A model generated the notes under the pieces. The model was given only the letters and a program-made list of their open reading frames with translations. It did not search any database and had not been told where the DNA came from. Positions 36,501 to 46,314 of a stretch of DNA of 64,000 nucleotides are shown one piece after another. The stretch's first letter is position 1. Each line of letters begins with the position of its first letter. The stretch spans positions 17,472 to 81,471 of the forward strand of contig NMRB01000186.1 in the NCBI GenBank assembly GCA_002633025.1, in the 5' to 3' direction. The DNA is from Notospermus geniculatus. Taxonomy: Eukaryota; Nemertea; Pilidiophora; Heteronemertea; Lineidae. Both the position numbers and the translations under genes were made by a program.

Positions 36501-36683
36501 ATTGACGTTATCTCCATCAGTAAGCCCATTGCAGTGAACACCACGTTAGAGATAACGTCAAAACAACAGCAATAGTGTTTTGAACAAGGAGCCCAGTTCG
36601 AAAGGTTACTTCGTCGTAATTAAGTTATGCATTAATTCATCCCACACTAAAATGTATTTTTTCTTCTTTTACAGGCTCGATGC
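33520..36683. other. Non-coding sequence between the two receptor genes
   Basis: This is the 3' end of unit 1 (to about 33874), about 115 bp of unit junction including an N, then the 5' non-coding part of unit 2. The only structure of note besides the duplication is the palindromic extra segment at 35160-35662. No further gene is seen. Confidence 0.7.
35301..35662. repeat. Inverted-repeat segment complete only in unit 2
   Basis: The left arm AGGTTTCGCAAATCTGACGA and the right arm CGTCAGATTTGCAAAACC pair, along with AACACGAAGTAC and GTACTTCGTGTT. Unit 1 retains only the right arm (GTTTCGTCAGATTTGCGAAA near 30591). A deletion in unit 1 is therefore as likely as an insertion in unit 2. Confidence 0.75.
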
Positions 36684-37970
36684 ATGAACGACATCAGTAT
36701 GTGGTCATTGGTAGATGTTAGCGGGAAATATTTCAACTTGACTACTGTTAAGATGGCAAAGGAGCCAGACGTCAATTTTAGAAATGCACCAATTTTCAAC
36801 GACATGTTTAATACTTCAAACTTTACTAATCGTGCAGACAATGTGTCAGGTTTGGTTCATGATGAAAACATCACAACCTCGTCTCCAGGCTCGTTCACAC
36901 AAGGAATGTATTTCTTCCGTGCTTACGTCAGTCCTATCGTCATCGTCATTGGAATTTTAGGTAACTTGTTAAGCACTGGGATATTCCTGCACTACAGAAA
37001 GTGGGACCAAGCCTCCATCCATTACTTGTTCTACCTCGCCTTATCAGACACAGGGAATCTCCTATTCAACGGCGTGCTCGAATGGTTGTACGTTGGTCTC
37101 AAATACGCCACCAATAACCGTTTTTGGATCAACATCCCAACTGCCAATCGCAGTGTATGCATCTTCGTGCGTTACGTTTGGTTACATTGTGCCTTCATCA
37201 GCTCATGGATTCTGGTTTTGTTTACAATCGAACGTTTCCTAGTCGTCTGCTTTCCTTTACGAGCCGTCAAATGGGTGACAGTTGGCAGACGACGGAATAT
37301 TCTCGCGATACTAACGATAGTAAGCGTGATTTCGTGGTTCCCCATTCCGTTCATCTACGATGTTTACAAACAGCATGGATTTGACGTCTGCTTACCAGAT
37401 TCCTCAAAGTCCCCTTGGATGTCGTCATATTTCTCCTTCCATTCAATGGCGTCAACATATTTCATCCCTTGTGTAATCCTGGCCGTATTTAATACATTTA
37501 TCATCATTGGAATTGCCAGAACGAGCAAAGGCAGACAACAAATCAGGGGTGGAAGGAAAAGCTGGAAGCAGGACGTTAGGATTGCCTTGAATCTTTTGGC
37601 TGTTTCCTCTGTGTTTTTAGCCCTTACGATCCCTTTTTGCTTTGCCTGGGGGATCTGGTTTTACGTCGAATCTACCAACTTTGAGGGGTACACGCTGCAA
37701 GAGATCAAAGACTGGTTGGAGGTCAACAGGTTCATGACCAGCGTCAGTATTATAAACTATTCTGTCAATTTCTTCATCTACACTGCTCGCCTCTCTTTCT
37801 TCAAGAGGCGGGTCGTTCGTCTGTTTCAGTGTAAAATACACGGAAAGGTTGCTTCCACGAGTAATAATTCCCAAAATGAAAGTGACTTGTCTGGGAAAAA
37901 GATTGGCACTGCGCATGCGCAGTCGACAGTGGCAAAGAATTATAACTCGACATCGACGAAAGTGTGCTGA
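36684..37970 (+). CDS. Rhodopsin-class GPCR, neuropeptide (FMRFamide-like) receptor type, copy 2
   Basis: 428 aa, intact, preceded by the same splice acceptor (TTTTACAG) and followed by AATAAA at 38098. It differs from copy 1 at seven residues that I can see. These are V to A in the N-terminus, I to V and M to L in TM1, M to I before TM3, L to M in loop 2, L to I in TM5 and L to F in TM6. All are conservative and none touches the ERF or NFFIY motifs. There is no stop or frameshift. Both copies are therefore probably functional, and the duplication looks recent or kept similar by gene conversion. Upstream sequence is also duplicated, so expression may be similar apart from the insertion differences. 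Confidence 0.92.
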   Translation: MNDISMWSLVDVSGKYFNLTTVKMAKEPDVNFRNAPIFNDMFNTSNFTNRADNVSGLVHDENITTSSPGSFTQGMYFFRAYVSPIVIVIGILGNLLSTGIFLHYRKWDQASIHYLFYLALSDTGNLLFNGVLEWLYVGLKYATNNRFWINIPTANRSVCIFVRYVWLHCAFISSWILVLFTIERFLVVCFPLRAVKWVTVGRRRNILAILTIVSVISWFPIPFIYDVYKQHGFDVCLPDSSKSPWMSSYFSFHSMASTYFIPCVILAVFNTFIIIGIARTSKGRQQIRGGRKSWKQDVRIALNLLAVSSVFLALTIPFCFAWGIWFYVESTNFEGYTLQEIKDWLEVNRFMTSVSIINYSVNFFIYTARLSFFKRRVVRLFQCKIHGKVASTSNNSQNESDLSGKKIGTAHAQSTVAKNYNSTSTKVC

Positions 37971-38489
37971 TGTGGTCTTGCTTGGTCTATGCATTGTTTA
38001 AGTGACGTGTAGGGCTATAGTAGGTATGTGAGGACTTTTGTTCATATCATCGTGCCAATGCAAGTTTATCATAGCCTAAATCGCCTGTACAGGAGAAAAT
38101 AAAGCGCTGATAACCACTTTACAATGACTTCCTTCTTGTCGATGGCCATCCATCAGGAACCAAAGAACAAGGCCACAGTCAGCTGCAGATCGTCGAAAGA
38201 CGGTGTAATAGCAAAGGTTGTCTCACTGGATCCATGATCCGGTAGGCCTACTATTGGCTTGGCAGATCATGGGTCAAGATTAGGCAGATGAGCCTTACTG
38301 ACCTTGTATTTTTTACGATTATATATTTGATAATATTCCCCATTTCTCACAAGACAGGACAGGCCTATCTAGCGTTTACATTGACCAAATCTGCGGCGAG
38401 TTCACCCGGTTAAGATCCCTATCTGAAGTACACATCACACAATTTTCTAACAATCCGACTGTGTTACCCGATATTACGCCATATTGTAA

Positions 38490-38612
38490 ATGGTGCGAAC
38501 AGCCGCTCAGCTCGGTCGCGAACTCAATCTACCCAGTTTACTCTGGTCAACCATCAAGAAAAATGTCCACGAAGAGTGGGGATGTAAATTCTGGAACACG
38601 GGCGGGAAGATG
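38490..38612 (+). CDS. Candidate first exon of the ARM-TIR gene
   Basis: ATG at 38490 opens 41 codons (MVRTAAQLGRELNLPSLLWS.., ..WNTGGKM) ending at a good donor (AAGATG|GTGAGT). It is on the right strand 0.5 kb upstream of the next exon, but the phase fits only if that exon starts at AGACTGATAG (39089). That acceptor has a poor pyrimidine tract. It could equally be a chance frame. Confidence 0.3.
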
Positions 38613-38630
38613 GTGAGTAGATCTACACGG

Positions 38631-38803
38631 AGCATCCTCCCACAGCAGGGCTTTGGTCTCGTTCCTGAGGAAATCCTCTTCATACAGAAACGAGGTAAAA
38701 ACCCCCGCTGTGGGAGGATGACACGGAGAGGCTCGATTTCATGATACTTCGACGATTCGATTTGATGATACTTCGACGATTCGATTTGATGATACTTCGA
38801 CGG
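38631..38803. repeat. Foldback plus 24-bp tandem repeat in the putative first intron
   Basis: CATCCTCCCACAGC (about 38631) is mirrored by GCTGTGGGAGGATG ending at 38720. From 38740 to 38803 the 24-bp unit ATGATACTTCGACGATTCGA.. occurs nearly three times. Confidence 0.75.
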
Positions 38804-39088
38804 TCGGCGTCGTGATACCGCAGCTTGCCAGATGATTCAGACACACGACTTGGCTTCATCAGGTAGGCCTACTTTGTATGGGATCTTGTAATAGGCCAAC
38901 CTAGTATTTAGTGTAGGCCCACGTAGGGCCTTTGATGACCTGATGTCCTGTTCAACACGAACGTGATCGCTCTTCTGTTTCTTTGCCCCAAGGTTTCAAA
39001 AACATTTCACGCGATGTGGGCCCTTCCTCTCGTGTCAATGTACTGGAAGAAAACGTGGCAGAAACGAGGACGAAAATGCCGGGCAGAG

Positions 39089-42000
39089 ACTGATAGAATT
39101 TCCAACCATTTTGTGCCACGATAAATCTTCGTCTTTCAAACAAATTGAAAAACAACAACGGAAGTCATTTAAATATTTCCGAAAGGACAATGCGTTCCTA
39201 AATGAATACGATTCGTCAGTTCGATCGGAAGAATCGAGTGTCGCTGATGCTGATTGGTTGAAAGATGTCTTGTCGTATATGATTGGTCTGTTCAAGAATC
39301 CAGTTAGTATGGACGCAGTGCTAGATGATGCGAACTACCAAGAAGCGCTGGTACTTCTGAGCGAAAAGTCTTCGTCGGTCCTTGAAGGCACACCAAGACA
39401 CGTGCAGTTCTCAAGAAGAAGAAAGCTCTTCAGCCAATTTGTTGAACATCCTGAGATTTTTTCCACCATCAAAAAGATGCTGGAGTTGCACATTGGTTAT
39501 GGATGGGGGAATGAAAACGCCAACGAGGACGAAATTGAGTTTTCTCGGCTACTGGCCTCCCATGTTATACTCATCTTGGTCAATGGAACGGACTGCAATG
39601 CGGATGTAGGAAGGTATCTACGTGAGGAGCCCGGCTTGTTGGAACACCTCGTTTTGTTCTGTAAGGGTAAAGAATGGAACTACTTTCGGCATCAACTTCA
39701 AAGTGTAAGTACGTCAGTCATATGGGGAGCAAACATACCCCCACCATCGAAAAGCCAGGTATGACCTGATATTCACATGATTAATGACTACCGATACACA
39801 ATAATTATTGGTAAACGTTCGTGGAAGTGTCGCTGACAACAAGTGTACAAATATAGGGAGTTCCTTGAGAATTATCTTAATTGGTTTGTCTCGAGTGTAA
39901 TGAGTTAGCAGTGTGATTCTGTCCTTCAACTCGTAGCAAGGCAAGAGTACGTCACATTTCTACTCTCTATTCTACCCTTCTGCTCTATATTCTTCTCATT
40001 CTATACATTTTCAGTGATTTTAAAGTTGGTGTTAACACTGGTGTTTACAGTGCATTAGCCATTGTAAACACGGTGTTAACACCAACTTTAAAATCACCCC
40101 ATTTTTCTACTTCAGACAACAGAATTTGTCCTTCGCCTCATCATCCAACTGTTTTACAACTGTTCCATGAACTACTCGAACAGAAAACGGCTGCGGGAAG
40201 CTGGTGCCCTCGACACTGCTCTGCCGTACATGAACGCCGAGGACGACCAGGTGAAGCTGGTGGCTCTACTCTGTGTCGCTTACCTCGCCGATGAAAAGGA
40301 AAGCGCTGTCTTTCGGGCGGAGATCAAACCGATCGAGTTACTTCTGGCGCGAATCAAGGAGGCCATAGTTGATGAAGATAAACGGGATTCTATGGGTTGG
40401 CTCGGGACTGAACTCATCAAAGGTAGGCAGGAGCTAGGAGAGGCTCTATGGATTTGATGTAGACTCAAGAGGGATGGGGTGCGCCAGAGTTATTTCAGTT
40501 CCATTTATAGGGCCGTATTCTAGAAGCTTCCTTATAACTCAAAGGTTGACCTTACAGCTATTGTTTGCAGGGTGGAATACAAAAGCTTAAAGTGGACCTT
40601 AGAGTTAAGGAGGCTTCTAGAATACGTGCCATAGTCATTCTCTGCTTTAATCTACTCCTTTCCCCTATTCACGAATGGTTTACAGATAACACCATCACCA
40701 AGCACAGAGCGAGCGTCGCCCTTGTTTCAATTAATAGTTCTTTGTATGTTTCATGAAGGCCTCGGTCGTCTTGCCCTGAATGACGCCAATAAGACCCTAA
40801 TCGCTGAAGCAGGAGCTATTCCGATCCTTCTTGCCGCGGCGAAACTGGATGGAAACCCAAATGAACAGTTTGGTAGGTTGTGGAGTTTCAAAACTGATGC
40901 AAAGAGAAGGCAATTTACTTTTTAAACCTCCTGGCTTGATTGTCAATTACGATACCAGAGACAGCATTCACAAATTCCAATCCAGCGGATTGTGCACCGA
41001 CGGTGGGCGTGGACGATGCAGTCGACCCGCAAAGGTATGAACAGCGCCACGACGTGTCAGCCGCGGTATTTGGCGGTACTAACTGCTAAATCACTGAACG
41101 AACGCGAGGCAGTGACGTAGGCGTAGCAGACGCTATAAAACAATCACTAATTACGCACGATTAGTAAGACGTTTGAAGGTGGCGTGATGTTTACATGTTG
41201 ATGGGTGTTTCTCTACGAAAGTTGCCGAAAATTTCATCGAAATCGGTTCNAATTCTGTGCGGAGGACGAAATTTCTTAAACGATTTCGCTCTTCACTCGT
41301 TTGCATTATTCCAAAATGAATTACACTAATGGAAAGCTCAATGTCTTAGCTAAATACTGATGTATGGTTTATGTAGTTGAATTTGAACGGTCTTCTCGAT
41401 AAACGCACTTTTGTGCGAGGTGTCCGATTCCTCGAATGAGGTGCTCGAGGAGCCTTGTCGAGGGCCCCGATCGCCTATTATTTTCCCGCGCGCAAACGTA
41501 GAAAAGGACCTTTGCGGGTCGACTGGATGATTGCATTGTACTGTACATGTACGTAGGTGCTACAGCGTGGAGGACGGAAACCCTTCCGAACCTCTGACAG
41601 ATTAATTAATCTGTTTGCTACTCCCTCCTGAAAGGCTTTCAAGATGTTTGACATCCGCGCATTTAAAGTTTTTTCATGCGTTCTTTCATCTACATCCAGA
41701 TGCTATGGAAGTCTTGTGGACGTTGTCCTTCGATGAGACGGCAAGATCGCACATTTCGGCTTGCGACGAATCCACCAATCTCTTGGACTCGATGTCATCC
41801 AGTGAGAGTCATCCTTGTAGACAGATTGCTGCTGGTGTTCTATGGAACATCTCGGGAACAACTCCGCCCCACCCGCTGAAGACACGTCCAGGTAGGCTAC
41901 AGGTATCTTTCAACCACAAGCAATCCTTGGCAAACACGAATGCCTATTGGGTTAGGCCTACTGTGTCCTTTGGTCTCCGCGGAGTCGTCAGGAAACCAAC

Positions 42001-43776
42001 AATGGCGAATTGCCGTTTGAGAGACAAGTCGCACGAGAAAACTTTCACGCGGAAGAGCATGTTTAGTTTTCTTTCATTTTTTATAGGACACTGGTTGACC
42101 GTTTCGGATCTCGGTTGGAATAAAATTTCAGTCAATTCATTTGTAGGTTCTTCAAACCCCCAAAACGACGATAGGACCGCATCAAAGGGTGGACCGTACA
42201 TCATGTTTAGCTACCAATGGGATAGTCAGGAACTGGTGCTGAAAGTCAAAGACGAGATAAAAGCAAGAGGTTATGATGTTTGGATCGATGTCGAAAAGAT
42301 GGCGGGTTCGACCCTGGAGGCAATGGCGCGAGCGGTTGAAGAGGCTCGGGTCGTCCTGCTGTTCTTTTCAAAGAGATACAAAGACAGCCAGAACTGCAGG
42401 GCAGGTGAATACCGGGGCGCCTAATCCACAGGCTGCCGTATTAAACACCCTCGGATACAACTGTCGACTGCCCCCTTGAACGCAGGAAACGATCGTACCG
42501 AAGATTTGTATTTTGTCCCTATATGCGCGTAACTTCGTCTTTCTCAATTTTTCGTAGAGTGATCATTTTCTTCTTCAAACTACAATAAAATTCATCTCCT
42601 TCTGCATCGTTTTAACAGACTTGATCGGTGATAAGGAAGGATTTAGTAGCGAGACTTGTGTTCATTTCAGAGGCAGAGTACACGTTCAAAACTAAGACTC
42701 AGTACATCCCGATCCTCGTCGAGCCAGATTACACTGCAGACGGATGGTTGGGCATCATGCTGGGAGCCAAACTCTACTATGATTTCACCATGAAGGACAA
42801 ATTAGGAGAAAAGATGTCAGAGCTTGTACGGGCCTTGGAACAGGCGGGCATGACATCGCCGTCAAGTAGAGCCGTCCTCACCGGACAAGAGTTGACGGAC
42901 GGATCACCCGCTACATCATGTCTAGCGGACGGGAGAGTGCCGGGTTCTGATTCTGACCACCAAGAACCAATACATGTATGTGGTAATAAGGATGTCGGCC
43001 TCCGGACAACAGATTTGGAGCCAGTATGCCGTCAATGCGTCTCTTGGCGGGTCACGAGGCACGGATCTAAGGATGTGAAAAACTGGGACAATAAGCGCGT
43101 GTTGGATTGGATGAGGGAGAAAAATATTGACAGGTAGGCTTACGGCAGAAATAATTATTTAATGCCTTCGCACTAAGAGTCCATTCCGTTTGGAGAATAA
43201 AGCCTGGCGCACATTTGCGGCAAAACTCAATGCGTTAGGGGTGTTTTTAAAGTCGACTGACCCAACGCTGTCGACTCGTCATTCAGTCAGGTCAGTCGAT
43301 TTTAACAGACACCCCTAACGCACTGAGTTTTGTCGCAAATGTGCGCTTGGCTTTAGTCCTAGTGTTCAATTTGATATTTTCAAACCGGCTGCTACCGCAG
43401 AACAGCTGGTAGACATCGAAGTCAAGACACTTCAAATGTACGAAATTGTGACGACGGGTATAGCGCGTCAGTCTCGGACGTCGGTGACCAGGTGTAACAG
43501 GAAAACATATCCCATAGAAAAGTGTCTCTGGGACGTTTCTCTTCACAGCATTAAATTCATCTGCACAATCAAATTACGCATGTTAATAATGATTGTCGTT
43601 TTCAATATTTCAGAACAAAACTGGACCATCTGGTCATGACTGGACACCATCTGCATTTCCTACTGCAGATGAAGCTCGATGCTCCATCAGTCTACTATAA
43701 ATACATACAAGAGAAGATTGATTTGAAAGACATTGACCAGATGACAACATTTACGAATGCCTTGGAAGATTTGTAG
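39089..43776 (+). CDS. Armadillo-repeat/TIR-domain protein with SAM-like C-terminus
   Basis: Seven exons connect in phase: about 39089-39704, 40116-40422, 40738-40872, 41700-41891, 42147-42404, 42671-43133 and 43614-43776 (stop TAG). This gives about 710 aa; the start is unresolved. Exons 1-4 encode helical armadillo-like repeats (LREAGALDTALPYM, KLVALLCVAYLAD, LIAEAGAIPILLAAAKLDGN, QIAAGVLWNISG). Exons 5-6 encode a TIR domain: YIMFSYQWDSQELVLKVKDE (box 1), YDVWIDVEKMAGSTLEAMAR (box 2), VVLLFFSKRYKDSQNCRAEA, YIPILVEPDYTADGWLG. The glutamate in NCRAEAEY falls about where SARM1 has its catalytic NADase glutamate, an alignment by eye. The tail (WDNKRVLDWMREKNIDR, LDHLVMTGHHLHFLLQMKLD) resembles a SAM domain. 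SARM1 is ARM-SAM-SAM-TIR, so the order here is different. Probable role: NAD-linked or innate-immune signalling in the cytosol. Poly(A) signal AATAAA is at 43925. Confidence 0.85.
40016..40095. repeat. Intronic foldback (GATTTTAAAGTTGGTGTTAA)
   Basis: GATTTTAAAGTTGGTGTTAA and its exact inverse TTAACACCAACTTTAAAATC close a short hairpin just upstream of the acceptor of the 40116 exon. Confidence 0.85.
40510..40630. repeat. Intronic foldback with GGGCCGTATTCTAGAAGC ends
   Basis: GGGCCGTATTCTAGAAGCTTC pairs with GAGGCTTCTAGAATACGTGCC. It is a member of the GGGCCGTAT-terminal group. It lies in the intron before the 40738 exon. Confidence 0.8.
43201..43352. repeat. Intronic foldback in the last ARM-TIR intron
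   Basis: AGCCTGGCGCACATTTGCGG pairs with CGCAAATGTGCGCTTGGCT. The arms continue through TGCGTTAGGGGTGT and its inverse. The length is about 150 bp. Confidence 0.85.
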
Positions 43777-44307
43777 ATGACTTTCACACCTCAATCATTG
43801 GACTACGTCAAACTAGACTGCATTATTGTGAAGAGCCTTGACAACGACAATGATAAATTTCAAATTTCTTTTTATTCCCTTCTTTGAAGGAATGCCTCAG
43901 CCACCAGTATACATAGAATTATAAAATAAAGACCATAACCCTTATTGATACACATGCAATGATAATAAAGCCTTCTTTTTCTGATCAGATTGTAATGCAT
44001 ACTCAGTACCAATCATCAATCACTGTCGATTATTCTATTTACTACAAGATGATGATTTGTGTGTTAAAATGCACCTGTGCCAAGCTTTCAATGGAATGAC
44101 AGGGATTCACTAGACAGAGCCCATTTTCTCTAACACTATCAACTTGAAAAATTGACTAGCTCCGACTGAACACAAATTAAACATCACTAATTAATATGTA
44201 TTTTCATTACAATCCTTGAGGCAAAATGGATCTGATCCAATTTTTTTGTCATGACATCTTTCAAAAAGGAATGGCCCTCTCTAGTCTACCTATCTACAAA
44301 ACTCAGT
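43777..44307. other. Convergent 3' ends of the ARM-TIR gene and ATOX1
   Basis: Only 531 bp separate the two stop codons. The stretch holds poly(A) signals of the plus-strand gene (AATAAA at 43925 and a second near 43964), and presumably the 3' untranslated region of ATOX1. I see nothing else. Confidence 0.6.
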
Positions 44308-45360
44308 CTATGCTGTTCCAATATAGCTTGTCGGTTTGCCTGCTTTCTTGATGATTTCTAAAAGTTCATCACCACTAAGTGCTGAAGTGACAAATACTCG
44401 CTGATTGGCCATGTCTATTTCAACATCTGTCTGGTCTGAAAAGTAGACAAAGATTTGAGGATCTTTTTTTCAAAGCTTCAATAGGATGGCAGATGTACAG
44501 AGTGATAGTAGACTAAGACAGTACTTTCATGCCCTGATCATCGAATATATATTTTGGCTGATTAATAGCTACAGGACAAAGTAATTTCTCTAAGTTTAAT
44601 GTGGAAAATGTGCTTTAAGGCAGGGAGCTGCAAGGGGTCTACGAGTGTGAACAGATGAAGGGAGTTACAGCAACCAACCTTTCTTTGCTAGGACTCTTTT
44701 CACTGCTCCTGAACAGCCTTCACAGGTCATTTCAACTTTGAATTCGTGTTTCTGGAAACAAATTGGTCACGTTCATTATGTTGGCCAGCACGATAATTTG
44801 CATGCTAGGCCTAGGCCTAGGCTACAGTAGCTACATGTAGCCTACATAGTATCACAGTCAGGTGGGCCTACCCTAGGCCTACTAGTACTACTACTAGGGC
44901 CTACTACTACAGGTTGGGCCAGAAAGTGTCCCTCAATAGAAATGCTATTGTTCGAGGGACACTGCCTTCACTTGCTCTGGCCCACCCTGTACGTAGGCCT
45001 AGGCTGGGCTAGGCCTTAGGCCTACTTCTTTTGTAGTACCGGTACGCCTAGGTTAGGTAGCTGCTTGCTAGCCGGTACTAGCTAGGCCTAACAACAAAAA
45101 ACAGCCTGCCCTCTCCGCTAGCTCTAGGCCTAGGCCTACCAGTGCCACTGCCACTGGCAGTGGTACTGCCACTGGCAGTGGCAGTACCACCACCATGCAT
45201 GGTGACCATNCCCCCCCCCCCCACCATGATGATGACCACCGGCACGCACCACACGAACACGAACGAAAGTAGGCCTAATATTAAGAACTCTGTTTCGACA
45301 AATGACGTCTGAAAGCTTTGTTACTAGTGTTGCAACTTCTCAGTTCCTTACTGTGGCCAT
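44308..45360 (-). CDS. ATOX1: Copper metallochaperone ATOX1
   Basis: Complete 69-aa protein in three minus-strand exons: 45352-45360 (MAT, donor GTAAGG), 44679-44751 (acceptor TTTGTTTCCAG) and 44308-44435 (acceptor CTTTTCAG, stop TAG). All phases agree. The MTCEGC motif near residues 10-15 is the MTCxGC copper-binding site of the HMA fold. KKAGKPTSYIGTA at the C-terminus supplies the conserved lysines that human ATOX1 (68 aa) has at this place. The family carries Cu(I) in the cytosol to the P-type ATPases ATP7A and ATP7B. The gene is divergent from CEP44, 955 bp between start codons, so the two may share a promoter region. Intron 1 contains the 44912-44987 foldback and CCACTGGCAGTGG repeats near 45140-45185, beside a C-run and an N at 45210. 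Confidence 0.95.
44912..44987. repeat. Foldback in ATOX1 intron 1
   Basis: GGTTGGGCCAGAAAGTGTCC and GGACACTGCCTTCACTTGCTCTGGCCCACC pair imperfectly around CAATAGAAATGCTATTG. The right arm has a few extra bases. Confidence 0.65.
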
Positions 45361-46314
45361 TTCGAAATATCTTGTGCGTCTTTTTGCTGTGTTTTTGCGA
45401 ACAGTTGCAAAATATTCGCCACTTCCGGGTTTCTAATGATTTTAGTGACGGGAAGGTTATCGAAGTACCAAATCACAATCAATTTGTAACATGATTTTTG
45501 ATTGGTCGAAGACACTAAATCAGACCAATCACAAGTTAGCTTTCAATTGGTGTACACAGCCGGGACATTTGACAACAGCAACACCCGTGTCGGCGTGACA
45601 ACGGCCACATTTTCCCCTTTTCCCCAATTTCAAATCAATCTGGTGCGTTATCTCTTCTTTAATGCAACGTCCGCAGGAATGATGATCTGTTTTCTGAAAT
45701 CAAATTCATTTGATTTGTCTTCATAAGCGCCTGAACCTTCTTGAATGCATGCAACACAGCTGCGTTTTTGGCCAACAACTGAGTTGGCTGGACGTCGCGC
45801 ATGTCGCGTGACGTCGACGACGTGCGTTTTTGTTCGCATTTCATACACGTCCATTCCAGGAGCCCGCACGCAAGTCCATCTGCAGTGCATCCTCCAGTAC
45901 CACTGACGGCCCCCATTGACGTGTTCTTTCTATATTTTCACCGTCACTGAATCTGGTATGGTAGGCCTACATCAAAGCTGGTTTGGCATATTTATTGGCA
46001 TGGATTAGCCTACATGCCTAAAACAGTAAAAAAAGGGGATTGAAAGTTGTGGAAAGTTGCCAACAAGAGCATCCGTGCCAGTGGAGCTGTTGTTGGTTTG
46101 TCATGTCATGATGTTGGCCTTTTTGTTGTTTCGGCCTCGCCAAGCCAGCCTGGCCTAGGCCTATATAGCCTAGGCCTACACGATTTCTCACTCACTGACA
46201 AATTTGTGTTTGTCGAGGAGACAGTGCCAGTGGGTTAGCTAGGCCTATAGAAAGGAGCTGGCCATGCAACAAATTATCATCACCTCACTCTTGAAATTCA
46301 GGGACTGACAAAAT
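45361..46314. promoter_or_regulatory. Divergent intergenic region between ATOX1 and CEP44
   Basis: About 950 bp lie between the two divergent start codons. It contains ATTGG/CCAAT words (about 45500 and 45525) and TGACGTC/TGACGT motifs (CRE-like, about 45809-45820). No TATA box is evident. A bidirectional promoter is an inference from the geometry, not a demonstrated feature. There is also room for 5' untranslated exons. Confidence 0.4.

Larger units (their letters stand above)
33992..38327 (+). repeat. Receptor-bearing segmental duplication, unit 2
   Basis: Second copy of the 29425-33874 unit. Relative to unit 1 it lacks the 568-bp foldback element (empty site at 36534-36542) and has about 480 extra bp at 35160-35639. 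The coding part is offset from unit 1 by 4451 bp. Confidence 0.92.

Noticed and set aside
45078-45260. Frame over CCACTGGCAGTGG repeats and a C-run
   Set aside because: Low-complexity sequence with an N, inside ATOX1 intron 1.
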